Shown here: piece after piece, positions 31,603-42,481 of the stretch | Layout: each line of letters starts with the position of its first letter | Numbering within the stretch: the first letter of the stretch is position 1 | Source: Lolium rigidum | Taxonomy: Eukaryota; Streptophyta; Magnoliopsida; Poales; Poaceae | Direction of reading: 5' to 3' | Assembly: GCF_022539505.1 (NCBI RefSeq) | Contig: NC_061512.1 | Span: forward strand, 251,240,510 to 251,304,509 | Length of the DNA: 64,000 nucleotides | Notes under the pieces: model-generated | What the model saw: only the letters and a program-made list of their open reading frames with translations | Databases searched by the model: none | Told to the model about the DNA's origin: nothing | Made by a program: the position numbers and the translations under genes

Positions 31603-33237
31603 TGATGCATCTAAAATGCATACATGAACTTTGTAGTTTATTGCCACATATTTCTTCATATTTGCATCTCATATAAAGTTATATCAATGTTTTATATTGT
31701 TTTGGGGGCTTTTCCAATGATCCCATTTATTTGGTTGTAACTCTGTAGAACATGAATGTCTGGTTCTGTGTATTTTTTTTACTTTCAGTGACCTATACGG
31801 AGTCAAATGGACCTGTGATTTTTCTAGGATCAATATTTTACGAATACTGATAATATGAAGCTTTGAAATCATGCAAACAGAGCCCAGAAGGCAGAAAGCC
31901 TATGGGTGGCACGGACCACACCCTGGCTGCACCACCTAGGCGTGCCGCCTCCTCGAGCATCCTCAAACGTCCATCAAGAGCCCCATATGATGGTCTTGAC
32001 CTAAAATCCCTATATAAAGGACCCCCGCCGCGTATCGGAAAGGAGGTGGAGCGTAGATCAGAAACACCAAAATAGAGTAAGCTCCAGCAAAGATTCGAGG
32101 GGGGACCTCTACCAGAGCCACCGGAGAGATCACCTACCCCTCCAATAGATCAACGCCACCATGATGAGAACGGAGTAGTCCACCTCTGGACTAATGGTTT
32201 GTGGCAGTAGCTTGTTCTATCTCTCTCTTGTTCTATCATTGTGTTACCACCATATGATCAGCTGCCCAACATGATTATGGTCATCTATGTAACCCCCTTG
32301 TGGTGGATCTCTTTTCTATGAGTTGATATTTGAGATTGGAATACACTTTTTCGTGAGATGTATAAGTAGATGCATATTATGTACCCCTTCTTAAGGATTG
32401 TTTTGATCCATATTATATGTGAGAAGATTTGTGGGTGTACGTTAGATGGAGTAACATGGGGGTAGTGATTGAATAATGACACAAAATTCAAGATCTAGTT
32501 TGGTTTTAACCTTTATTTTGTTGCCTCACTAGAGATTAAGTGGAAACATGTGCTATAGTTTCATGTAGTACATTTGAGATCTAAACATTATGTCAAATTT
32601 TTTAAACCTATACTCTATTAACTCTTAAATAACAGATTTCTTGGAGTTTTCCCTTTTTGGAGTAGTATAAGAGAGATGTGTTGCATCATATATATGTTAG
32701 GATAAAAATGCCCATACAAATACTTATTTCACAATATGAAATTCCACCCGCAAAATATAACTTATGAATTGTTTAAGTCCATTACACCTTTCTGAGAGCG
32801 TAGAGAAGTGAAACCATAAACCCCGGTCCAATTTTAATCATACTTATATCAACCTATACAATTTCAGAACTTATTAATTTCAAAAATCCAAAAATACTTT
32901 TAAATTTTGCAAATCCAATACAAAACCCAAAAAGACCTTTACTTTGTTATTTTACTTTTATTGCCTAGTATAGATTGCTTTACTTTTATGTATTTACTAC
33001 ACTTTTCATAATAATTACACGAAACCTTGTGCTTGACAACCACACGGTGGAGTTGGGGACACATGGCAATTTATTGTTTTTTAGATTGCTTGAGGAGGAT
33101 AAGGGGAGTAATTCTTAGCCAATTCCTCGAGAGCTCGATATAAACCCGCGAGTCACCCTTCTGGGGAAAAGAGCCTTGTGACAACACTCTGCACTTGGAG
33201 TCTTAACGATTTGGTACACACATAGTTATTTCCATCA
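31603..33237 (+). repeat. 5' LTR of the Athila-like element
   Basis: It starts TGATGCATCTAA and ends TTCCATCA. A TATA box (TATATAAAG) is at 32011-32019. It has no coding content. Confidence 0.8.
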
Positions 33238-33248
33238 AAATCATTTTC

Positions 33249-33266
33249 TGGTGCCGTTGTCGGGGA
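33249..33266 (+). promoter_or_regulatory. Primer-binding site, mutated tRNA-Asp type
   Basis: TGGTGCCGTTGTCGGGGA differs from the S-element primer site at two C-to-T positions. It lies 11 bases after the LTR end. Confidence 0.78.
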
Positions 33267-33620
33267 GTTGCAAGAACACATTGCGGGCACATCATCATCA
33301 AGATGTTAGAACATCTTCATCTTCAAGGCAACAGTCAGAAATTTTCGCACCGTCTTCATCAACAAGCTGCAATCACCTAAATTTGGGGAAGCTACAGATC
33401 CCGTGGGTCTTTTCTTTTTTCGTTTAGATCTACAAAGCAATTTACTTCTGTCTTATCTTTTTTTCATTTTTCTCTTTATTTAGAATTGCCTCTGGTTTTC
33501 CTTCTCCCACTTGCTTTTACTTCGAACACTGCCTTTACTTTGTTTTTATCTTTTGTTTTGCATTAACTCATATACACAAAGATCCATAAAAATTATTTTA
33601 ATCTTTACCTACTTGCAATT

Positions 33621-35280
33621 ATGAAGAAAACAACCTTTTGGCCTTTTAGTGTTAGAAATTTTCATCAAAATGATGAACTTCCTATAAAGATATGTGAAGT
33701 AGATCCTGCCATAACGAAAATAATTTATGAAGATCGTTTATCAGGCAAACCTAAAGAATATCCCATGGAACATCTAAGAAAATTTATGATAGAAGTAAAA
33801 ATTTGTAAATGATATATGCCAACAACAATTTAATCAAAATAAAACTTTTTCCGTATTCACTAGCTGGAAAAGCACTAGATTGAATAGTAAATTGGCCAGT
33901 TGGAAACTTTAGTTCTTGGTTTAATTTAAAAATTCCCTTTTTAGGAACGTTTGGTTCAGCGGAAAAACTAAGTAACCTTAGGAAAATAATATTTTCATTT
34001 CAAAAATTCGAAGGTGAATTATTTATAAAAGCTTGGGAGATATTAAGAAGGCTTGCATATGGAACAGAATATAGCCTTAGAGCAACTCTAACAGTGACTG
34101 AAAGACGGGCCGGAACCGAAAAATTCCGGCGAGAATACGTGTTCAGGCCGAAAGAGGTCCAGAACGGAGCCCAAACTCGCGGCCTGACCCGTAAAATGAG
34201 TTCGGGGGCCCGAGAAAGTGGACGGATGTTGGGTTCCAAAACCCTACTCCCCCCTTGTCACTGCCGCCGCCGCGTCGCCGCTTCGCCTCCGGCGACAAAT
34301 TAGTTCGCCGTCTTCGGCTTTTACGATCAGCCGCCACCACCCCTCCCTCCGCAATTGCGCGTTTTAGACGCGCCGGTAGGGGAGGGAGCGAATCGGTGGC
34401 GGTAAATCCCCACCACGTCCGCCGGGTGCGCGGTCGGAGGCGGACCGCGCGAGGCGGACGCGCTTCGACGGAACTTGGCAGCGGGCGGCCCGCAAATGTC
34501 CGCGTAGGTTCGCGCGCCGGCCTGCACGCTCGGAGGTGCGCAAGGGGGAAACCGACGCGCTGCCCGCCGGCACGTGTAGCCTGCCGCTCTGCCCGCCGGC
34601 GCGTGTAGCCCGCCGCGTGGCGATGGCAACAACGACGACGAGGAAGACGGACTGCCTCTCACCTGCGGAACTCGGCGGAGGCAGCGTCGTTAGAGGTGAC
34701 CGCGCTCGTCCTCGCATAGGCATAGCCGGCGAGCCAAAAACCCTCCTCCGCCGCTAGCACAGCCCCGGTGACAACCCCGGGGATAATTTCTTAGTTTTTG
34801 TGGTCAAATTAGCGCGGTGGAGTAAGTTTAGTTAAGTATTTTTATTAGTATTGTAAATTATGTTCGAATGTAGCTCGATCGGAGCAAGATTTCATTTTAT
34901 TTCGCATGGATCATCGCAGCAAAATTTCCCACGAGTTTTGATTTCCATTTTCAGTTCGCTTTTTCGGTTTCTATTCTGCGCGGCGACTAAAAACGTCGAA
35001 ACTGAAAAATTCGGGAGACCGAACTCCGTCTTTTCAGTTCGAATTTATACGGGCTCTGCTAGAGATGCTCTTAGATATTGGATGTTAATGCACACATTTT
35101 ATACAGGGTTAACCAATTGTTCCATGGCATATTTAGACACGCAATCTCAATGCACCCTTATGAATTATTTAGCCTCTATAATGGAAAGAAACAAATAGAG
35201 GAAGTTAAAATGCGTAGTGAAGTACATGATCTTCTAGTATATAAATGTAGCTTGCATGAAATCATTAATATATTATAGAA
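33621..35280 (+). pseudogene. Decayed gag of the Athila-like element, split by a Harbinger element
   Basis: An open start (MKKTTFWPFSVRNFHQND..., 33621-33812) is followed by a gag-like region with several stops and shifts (LAGKALD, GTFGSAEKLSNLRK, ELFIKAWEILRRLAYGTEY). After the Harbinger insertion it continues with MLMHTFYTGLTNCSMAYLDT. The order and spacing match the gag of S1, but the frame is lost. Confidence 0.72.
34080..35070. mobile_element. PIF/Harbinger-type element with a GC-rich core
   Basis: The ends GAGCAACTCTAACAG and (read inward) GAGCATCTCTAGCAG form 15-bp inverted repeats with two mismatches. TTA duplications flank it (34077-34079 and 35071-35073). The 991-bp body has a very GC-rich centre (about 34140-34760) with open frames in several directions but no transposase motif, so it is non-autonomous. 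Confidence 0.85.
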
Positions 35281-35439
35281 AATTCTAATAATCCATCTGT
35301 TAATGTTCATCACGCAGGATTTGGTTCATACATAGTAAACTATGTCATCATTAAAGAAAAGATAGAAAATATAATAATGAAGCTATGAACCACCTAAGTT
35401 GGGGGTTGCTTGGCTCCTTAAGATATTAATCTTGGCAAA

Positions 35440-35790
35440 GAAACTCACCATGCAATGTTAGATCTAGGATCTAGTGTCTCAGTTTTGTTAATATAAATTT
35501 TATGAACTTTTAGAACTCAACAAAATGGAAAAATGCTCAATAGAAGTTTTACTTGCTAATGATTCCACCAAACACGCTCTGGGCATAGTAAAAGGTGTCA
35601 TGGTTGAGTTGCATACGAATTTTGTTCCTGTTGATTTTGTTGTCATGGACATGGAGAATAGAACTACAAGTCCTGTAATTTTAGGAAGATCCTTTTTAAA
35701 ACCCGAGGAGCAATAATAGATTCAAAAGAAGGGAATGTTAAGTTTCAATTCCCACATAAAAATGTATATAACACTTACCTAGGAGGAAAT
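35440..35790 (+). pseudogene. Aspartic protease remnant of the Athila-like element
   Basis: MLDLGSSVSVL (catalytic D-L-G-S at 35461-35472) is followed by a stop and shift. The continuation (IEVLLANDSTKHALG, VPVDFVVMDMENRT, SPVILGRSFL, then IDSKEGNVKFQFP) aligns with the S1 protease. It is broken, so not functional. Confidence 0.78.
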
Positions 35791-36005
35791 GACGCTAAAA
35801 TACAATTTGACATATGATCTCCACCCATCTTAAAAAATCAAATAAGAAAAACCAAGCTATATAGATATAAAGCAAACGCTCTATGGGAGGTATAAATGGC
35901 CAGGTATCAGGCCGGGCTGGGCCGAAAATCCTGGGCTGGGTCGGGCTTGCATGTCGGGTCGGGTTCAGGCCTGATATTGGAGCCCGAACATCGGGCCAGG
36001 CTGGG

Positions 36006-36414
36006 TGACATGGGTATACCCTTCGGGTACCCATTATTAGTATACCTGGCTCGGCCCAATATGGAGGAGACCCAATATGAAGAGAAGGCCCAACAAGGCA
36101 ACCCGAAGAAGTAGTCGACTAGGACTCTTGTAAAACCCTAGGCTGGTTGCATATATAAAGCTAGCCAGGACACCCGAAATAAGGGTAAGAAGAGATAGAT
36201 AGCAAATAGACAACATATCTCCGCCTCGGCGGCACCCTGTAAACATACATATAATATTATACTGGATTGCTAGCAGCACGTAGGGATCCTCCACCGAGGG
36301 GACCCGAAGCTGGGTACGTCGTGTGCCTAATCTCGCTCCCGGAATCTCCATCGTCGCTCTCTCCCGAAACCCTAGTCTACAATACGTAGGCATTGCCGAG
36401 GTATTCTCTCGTCA
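36006..36414 (+). repeat. 5' LTR of R
   Basis: It begins TGACATGGGTATACCC and ends CTCGTCA. TATA box ATATATAAAG is at 36151-36160. Confidence 0.92.
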
Positions 36415-36416
36415 AT

Positions 36417-36434
36417 TGGCGCCGTCTGTGGGAA
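36417..36434 (+). promoter_or_regulatory. Primer-binding site of R
   Basis: TGGCGCCGTCTGTGGGAA follows the LTR by two bases. It shares its first nine bases with the tRNA-Asp site and matches the form common in Tat-lineage gypsy elements. The exact tRNA is not certain. Confidence 0.7.
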
Positions 36435-37559
36435 ATCGCGACGACTGGATTTTGTCATCCGGGCGGGATCCCTCTACATCATCATCAAGATCGTCATCGG
36501 CTGTTTTCGTTTGCATCGGTGGTTTCAACTACATCACAGTTTTGCGTATACCCGTGTGGAAGCTTCATCTTCTTCGACTCTATAGATCGCATCTGGCCGA
36601 TTCAACAAGCTATTGACCCAAAGCGTGGACCACAAGACGTTGTTTGCGAGGCAGAAGTGGATATGGCTTTTTCGGGTGCCGGAAACAGCAATTGGTGAAG
36701 CGGCAAGAAATAACGAGTAGTAGTACTCTCCTGGAAGGCAATAAATCCAATCCTAACCTGCCGCTTCACGTCAAAGCAATCAGATCCTCATTGTGGATTT
36801 GTTGCCGACACTTTGGCAAATTTTCTGTCATGGAATCGCTCATCGTGGACTCATACTTTTCGGGAACTCAACGTCACGAATTCGCCATCTGGAACCAGAT
36901 CGGAAATCTAGCAGGCACCTAAATCCTATCATTGGATCGGAAGAAGCTCCGATTCCACTTACGCAAATCATCGTCAAGAAGATCTGCCGGCATGTTCTGG
37001 TATCGTAGACCCGCTGTCTCGATTTCGCTATCCGATACAAAAACCAGGTGCTATATTTCCAGTTACGCAAAATTTATTCTGCCAAATATTTTTCGGCTCG
37101 GATACTTTTATTTGCGCGTAGTTTTTTTTTTGCGTCGTAATATAATCGCAGATCGGAATAAGTTTCTACTATTTTACCACGCACAGTCGCCTATCGCGGA
37201 CTTAACACACTAAGGTGTTCACCCATCGCGGATCCGCCGGATCGACTGCGTCCTCTTCATCGACTATGTCGGCCACATCTACTACTTTTGGCTAGGCGCC
37301 GCGTAACTACAGACTGCGTCCGAGGCACGACTTGCGTCCACATCGGCTCCGTCGCACCCGATAAAAAAGCTAAGTGTTCCTCTTCCGAGAATCAATTATT
37401 ATTTACTTTCGCCACACCCGAATACTCGAATACTCAGGTGTTGCACCATTACATTATTACAACAAATTCACCCCAAATATCCGGGGGCTGCGCCATTACT
37501 TCGTCACCACAAATATACTCGGTTACTTGGTGAATTTCATTTGTTTGGCTCTGGATATA
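36435..37559 (+). other. Noncoding leader of R
   Basis: Short open frames are present (for example 36323-36922), but none matches a known protein and the frames do not agree between segments. I call nothing coding here. Confidence 0.5.
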
Positions 37560-37930
37560 TCTTCTCCGGCTCAGTGGAATTATTTTCTTTGGAATTATTT
37601 TCTTCGACTTAGTGGTTTTATCTTCTTCGGCTCAGTGGATTTAATTTGTTCGGATTACTGGATTGGTTTTCTTTGGTTAATAATTGGTTCACTTATACAA
37701 TATTACCCGATGTGTTTCCGGGTCAATGGACTCATCTTCTATGGTTATTACTGGAACTATTTTCTTCGGGTCAATGGATTCATCCTCTATAATATCAACG
37801 GATTCATCTTCTATGGTTATTACTGGATTCTTCGGTTCAATGGATTCATCCTCTATGATATCGGCGGATTTATCTTCAATATATGCTCTATATTTAATGG
37901 CGTAATCTTCAATATGGATTCATCTCAAAT
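37560..37930 (+). repeat. Degenerate internal repeats of R
   Basis: TTCTTCGG-CTCAGTGG, TCAATGGATTCATCCTCTAT and CTATGGTTATTACTGG recur with variable spacing. A 198-codon frame (37374-37970) runs across them and encodes repetitive aromatic-rich sequence (NGFILYNINGFIFYGYYW). It is probably a by-product of the repeats. Confidence 0.6.
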
Positions 37931-38560
37931 ACTTCATCTGGGATGTATCTTCAAATATTATTGTCTATAGCTTCATCCTAAATGGCTTCACCTTGTATGA
38001 CGCCGCGACTCTGTCAACTTCTTTCGACATCATGGCTAACACTCGGGGGCTCGACCATGACTTCGCCTCGGGTCGCAACTGCGACACAGCATCTAAGTAA
38101 CAATCATAACGTCACCCCAGCAGCGCTCGGGGGCTCGGCTATTTCTTCATCAACAATTTGACGACATCTATTATCGCTATTTGGTGGTTTCTACTTCGGT
38201 TCGACTTCCTCTATGCAGTCGAAGACTTCATCGCGCGTCGACTCCATCGTACCCAATAAAGCTAAGTGTTCCTTTATCTTACACAAAGTTGATTATCATC
38301 TACTTTTGCCGCACCCGATGCTCGGGGTCTGCGTGGCATATATTCACTTTACATATCATCGAATCTGAGCATCTGACACCGCATGCGAAAAAGAGAGTCA
38401 AGGAAAAGATAGAAAAAGTTTGTTTATTTGTGCAGGAGAAAGCAAAATTCAAAGTATATAAAAGAGCACCCGACGAAATCTTCTTCAGGGAGGAACCGAC
38501 GAAATCTTGAGAGAACCCGACGAAATTTTATTCAATGAGAACCCGAATAATTGTCTTCAA

Positions 38561-38835
38561 GGAGGTCCCGAAGAATTATCCTCAGGGAGGTCCCGAAGAA
38601 TTGTCTCCAAGGAGGTCCCGAAGAATTGTCCTCAAAGAGGTCACGAAGAATTGTCTTCAAAGAGGTCCCAAAGAATTATCCTCAAGGAGGTCCCGAAGAA
38701 TTATTCTCAAGGAGGTCCCGAAGAATTGTCTTCAAGGAGGTCCCGAAGAATTGTCCTCAGGAAGGACCCGAAGAATTATCCTCAGGGAGGACCCGAAGAA
38801 TTGTCCTCAGGGAGGACCCGACGAAATATTTTCCT
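38561..38835 (+). repeat. 25-bp minisatellite in R
   Basis: About 11 units of GGAGGTCCCGAAGAATTNTC-CTCAA/G run head to tail at a steady 25-bp spacing (for example 38561, 38586, 38611, 38636). All three forward frames are open across the array (38507-38896, 38535-38837, 38551-38967) because 25 is not a multiple of three and no unit phase has a stop. Confidence 0.9.
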
Positions 38836-39513
38836 GAAGGAGGAACTCGACGAAATTATCATCAAGGAGGAACAAAAAAAAAAGAGAAGAGGATAGACAA
38901 ATCTTCAGGTCCATTGTCTCGTCATTTGTTCCGATCAAGAGCATCGGCGATGTACCCGACAATATAGAATAACCCAATATATTTGGTTGTCTCATCACGC
39001 CCGAGGAAATATAGAAGAACCCGCAAAATGGGTCATTGCATCAGCTGAACAAGGCACTTAACAAAATATTCTCAGAGCGCCAAAGCCGCGAATAATCTCT
39101 GAATGCCGCAAAACTCTGCGAAGGTAAGACCCCAGATCCGTTCTGAGCGGCGTGGCACCGTCTCTGACGTCAGTTTGCTACTTTTATCCTTATCAACAGA
39201 TACAAAGAAAAATCCTAACGGACGCGTTAGGTACCCGATAAAATATGACTGGGACTCGACAGAATAAGACCTTAAGCGGCACCTGTCGAGTTAACACCAG
39301 TATCCCGAGATCATGTCCAGGGACGTGATCTTGAAGTAGGTTTTTGTGGATTGCCACTAGAGCAGTTAACTAGTACCTGATCCGTCAGTTGAACTAGCCG
39401 CAACTACCATTATCCCTGTACAATATAGATATCGATGTCAAATAAAAATAGCAACGGCCTGGATTCGATAAAAAGAGGGGCTGCGCCAAGTTCTTTATCG
39501 AGTAGTACAACTT

Positions 39514-39563
39514 GAGCCTATGCCTAGGTGCAAGCACCTGCCCATAGGCTCGGGGGCTACTCT
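39514..39563 (+). other. Hairpin plus polypurine module 1 (R)
   Basis: GAGCCTATG-cct-AGGTGC-aa-GCACCT-gcc-CATAGGCTC forms a 15-bp stem with a 3x3 internal loop, then GGGGGCTACT. Confidence 0.75.
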
Positions 39564-39638
39564 TATCGAGAGCATTGTTCACCCTCCCGATAAGATACAA
39601 GAAAGAGGAAAAATTATGGAGTCGATTAAAAGCAAGTT

Positions 39639-39688
39639 GAGCCTACACCCAAGTGCAAACACTTGGCTGTAGCCTCGGGGGCTACTCC
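39639..39688 (+). other. Hairpin plus polypurine module 2 (R)
   Basis: GAGCCTACA-ccc-AAGTGC-aa-ACACTT-ggc-TGTAGCCTC, then GGGGGCTACT. Same 38-nt layout as module 1, with one C-C and one C-A mismatch. Confidence 0.7.
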
Positions 39689-39869
39689 CAACGGGAGCGC
39701 TGGTCGCGCACCCGATAGGAAAATAACTTCGACAACATCTATGACAATCAAGTTTTGTAGACTCAACTCGATTCTACTATTCGAGTGGAGCCTACTCCCA
39801 TCGGGAGCACATGGATTTCATCAAATCCTCCAGAAATATAGTTAAGTTCTTCATCGAGTAGTACAACTT

Positions 39870-39919
39870 GAGTCTATGCCCAAGTGCAAGCACTTGCCCA
39901 TAGACTCGGGGGCTACTTC
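39870..39919 (+). other. Hairpin plus polypurine module 3 (R)
   Basis: GAGTCTATG-ccc-AAGTGC-aa-GCACTT-gcc-CATAGACTC, then GGGGGCTACT. Two base pairs differ from module 1 on both arms (C-G to T-A and G-C to A-T). Confidence 0.75.
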
Positions 39920-40033
39920 CATCGAGAGCGCTGCCGCGCACCCGATAAAAAAATAGTTTTGAGAATCGTCGACATCATTTATGCTACACATGATCTACGA
40001 CATGGACCTCGCCTTCGGAGATGATTATGCTTG

Positions 40034-40079
40034 GAGTCTCTACGCAAGTCTTCGACTTCCCTAGACACTCGGGGGCTAC
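40034..40079 (+). promoter_or_regulatory. Terminal hairpin and polypurine tract of R
   Basis: A shorter version of the module (AAGTC-ttc-GACTT within GAGTCT...AGACACTC) is followed by GGGGGCTAC directly at the 3' LTR. This copy is the working polypurine tract. Confidence 0.75.
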
Positions 40080-40488
40080 TGACATGGGTATACCCTTCGG
40101 GTACCCATTATTAGTATACCTGGCTTGGCCCAATATGGAGGAGACCCAATATGAAGAGAAGGCCCAACAAGGCAACCCGAAGAAGTAGTCGACTAGGACT
40201 CTTGTAAAACCCTAGGCTGGTTGCATATATAAAGCTAGCCAGGGCACCCGAAATAAGGGGAAGAAGAGATAGATAGCAAATAGACAACATATCTCTGCCT
40301 CGGCGGCACCCTGTAAATATACATATGATATTATACTGGATTGCTAGCAGCACGTAGGGATCCTCCACCGAGGGGACCCGAAGCTGGGTACGTCGTGTGC
40401 CTAATCTCGCTCCCGGAATCTCCATCGTCGCTCTCTCCCGAAATCCTAGTCTACAATACGTAGGCATTGCCGAGGTATTCCCTCGTTA
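40080..40488 (+). repeat. 3' LTR of R
   Basis: It is 409 bp and ends CTCGTTA where the 5' LTR has CTCGTCA, so the terminal CA has become TA. CTGGG follows. Confidence 0.92.
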
Positions 40489-40516
40489 CTGGGCTCGGGC
40501 TTGTAGAAAATAGGAT

Positions 40517-42481
40517 TGTAATATCCCAGGATTTGGGGTTACAAAAATAGAGGAAACAGATGTGGGCATTGCATTCATGCATAGAAAATCCGGGGAATTT
40601 TCGCGCTTTAAAGTAAAACAGTCACTGTAACTGAAGTTTCACTTGACCTTGGTGGAATTGAAGTAGCTCATCAAGTTAAGCGTTATAAACCTCAATGTGA
40701 CTTTGTTAAAACCTTGTTTTGGGTAGAGATGATTTGATCTAAGGGGTTAGATCAAATGGAATTAAAACCAACACAAGAAATATTAATCAAGGATCAACTA
40801 CTTGATCTTATTAAAGATCATAACATGGTATTTATTGAACCAAACCTTTGAATTTAACACCAACACAAGCTTATAATTAAACCCTAGAGATGGGAGAGGT
40901 TTATACCCATCAAAGAGATAAGAAACAAACTCTAAATTATTAACACTTAAAAGTTGAGCAACTACCTTGGGAAACAATTGAATTCATTTTAAAACTAATT
41001 ACCAATTAAGCTAAAACACAAGGACCTAAGTACATAAAAGCCACACATTCTGATTTTAAGCATAACTTATTAAATATGTGGAATATCACAAAACTAAATT
41101 CATTTACATTACGAATTATAGTTTAAACTAATTGAATAAAATAAACTATGAGTATTTTGAAACTCATATGTTCATGCCTTGTTGAAATCAAACATCACCA
41201 TTCAAAATTGGGGTATAATCCTTGTCTTTGACATTTTCATCCCAATTACAACATAAATACAATCACATATGATATATTGACTCAACCACAAGCATAAAAT
41301 CATTCCCAAGATATTTAGTAACAAAATCCACTTGGCTATCCAAAAACAAATCACATGAGAGGATAATATAACCATGCCACATAGAATGAAAATATCTACA
41401 TAACTTGAATCCTAAGCTATGCCACCTCATGCTTAAAGGATTGCTATGGATGAGAGCATGACAACCAAGCACCTTACTCATCAAATTAAAAAAAGAGTCA
41501 CCCACCTATGTGTCATGATATTAGTGCATGCCCAAGCCTATAAAAGGAACCCTCTACTTCATCCATTTCATCATCTTGCACCATGATGCAAGAAACCAAC
41601 ACATTGAGCCACTCCATAAAATAGTTAGGATCAAGATGAAGCAGCTAGGAGGTGGAGGCATGCCACAAGATGCAGGTTTATCAGAATTCATGAAGAACAA
41701 GCTACAAAGGATAGCAAGGTAGAATTCTTAGGCAGACCACATGCTTAGATAATCATATCATTATTCCTTGAGTAGAAACCTAGACTATAGTCCAAGTCCT
41801 TGTGGAGTGAGAGGGGTAATTGGTATAACCATATCCAAATATTTCTAGTGATACTTTAGGAAGCCCATACCATGCATGATCATCACCATTGGGTAATGAT
41901 CATAAACCCTAAGAACTTGAAGTAGCAGATATTAAGAACTAGTTGCTCATGATAATGCCATGACCATGCTTTGGTGATATGTAATTACCAGTTAAACCAT
42001 AGTGGGTTAAGCAAGTATAATCTAGTACATAAAATCATAGGGGAACTACTAGCATTCCAAAACCATTTCCAATGTTTAATTGGAGAAACAACTGGATAAT
42101 AAACAAACCTTGTTTAGTTCAGCCCTATATCAATCCAGATGATCTTGGATTGAATCATTCTATGTGGGGTGAGGAAGAGCAACCCTAGCCAAAGTAATGT
42201 GGTGTTAAACCCCATATGGAACCTATTCCCATGTCTCAAACTAACTTGTGAATTATTTGATGATCACAAGTAAAACCCTAACCTATATCCCAACATTAGT
42301 TTGTGCATCACATGGGTGGTCATAACTATAAACATAGATCACATTTGAGTTCCAAACCATATGCCATTAGATGAATATCATTAGAACCCTAGAATTGCTC
42401 ACAAATTAAATCTTATGTTTAATTATGGAACATAAGATGAACCTAGTGCCAAATCCTATAATTAAAACCATGTGTGGTGAT
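40517..42481 (+). repeat. Left part of the long LTR
   Basis: AT-rich sequence with no ORF of note. The last bases before S3 are GTGAT. Confidence 0.75.

Larger units (their letters stand above)
36006..40488 (+). mobile_element. R: non-autonomous LTR retrotransposon without pol
   Basis: The 4,483-bp element has two 409-bp LTRs and a CTGGG target duplication (36001-36005 and 40489-40493). By eye the LTRs differ at about 9 positions (2.2%). The interior has no gag or pol. It contains repeat-rich low-complexity sequence, a 25-bp minisatellite and reiterated hairpin plus polypurine modules. Confidence 0.92.

Noticed and set aside
34255..34757. Several overlapping GC-rich ORFs
   Set aside because: They lie inside a non-autonomous Harbinger element. 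Open frames are expected from high GC, and no domain is visible.
37374..37970. 198-codon ORF in R with aromatic-rich repeats
   Set aside because: It follows degenerate DNA repeats and has no recognisable domain. I kept it only as a repeat feature.
38561..38835. CRISPR-like appearance of regularly spaced 25-bp repeats
   Set aside because: The units are head to tail with no unique spacers, in a plant retrotransposon, so this is a minisatellite.
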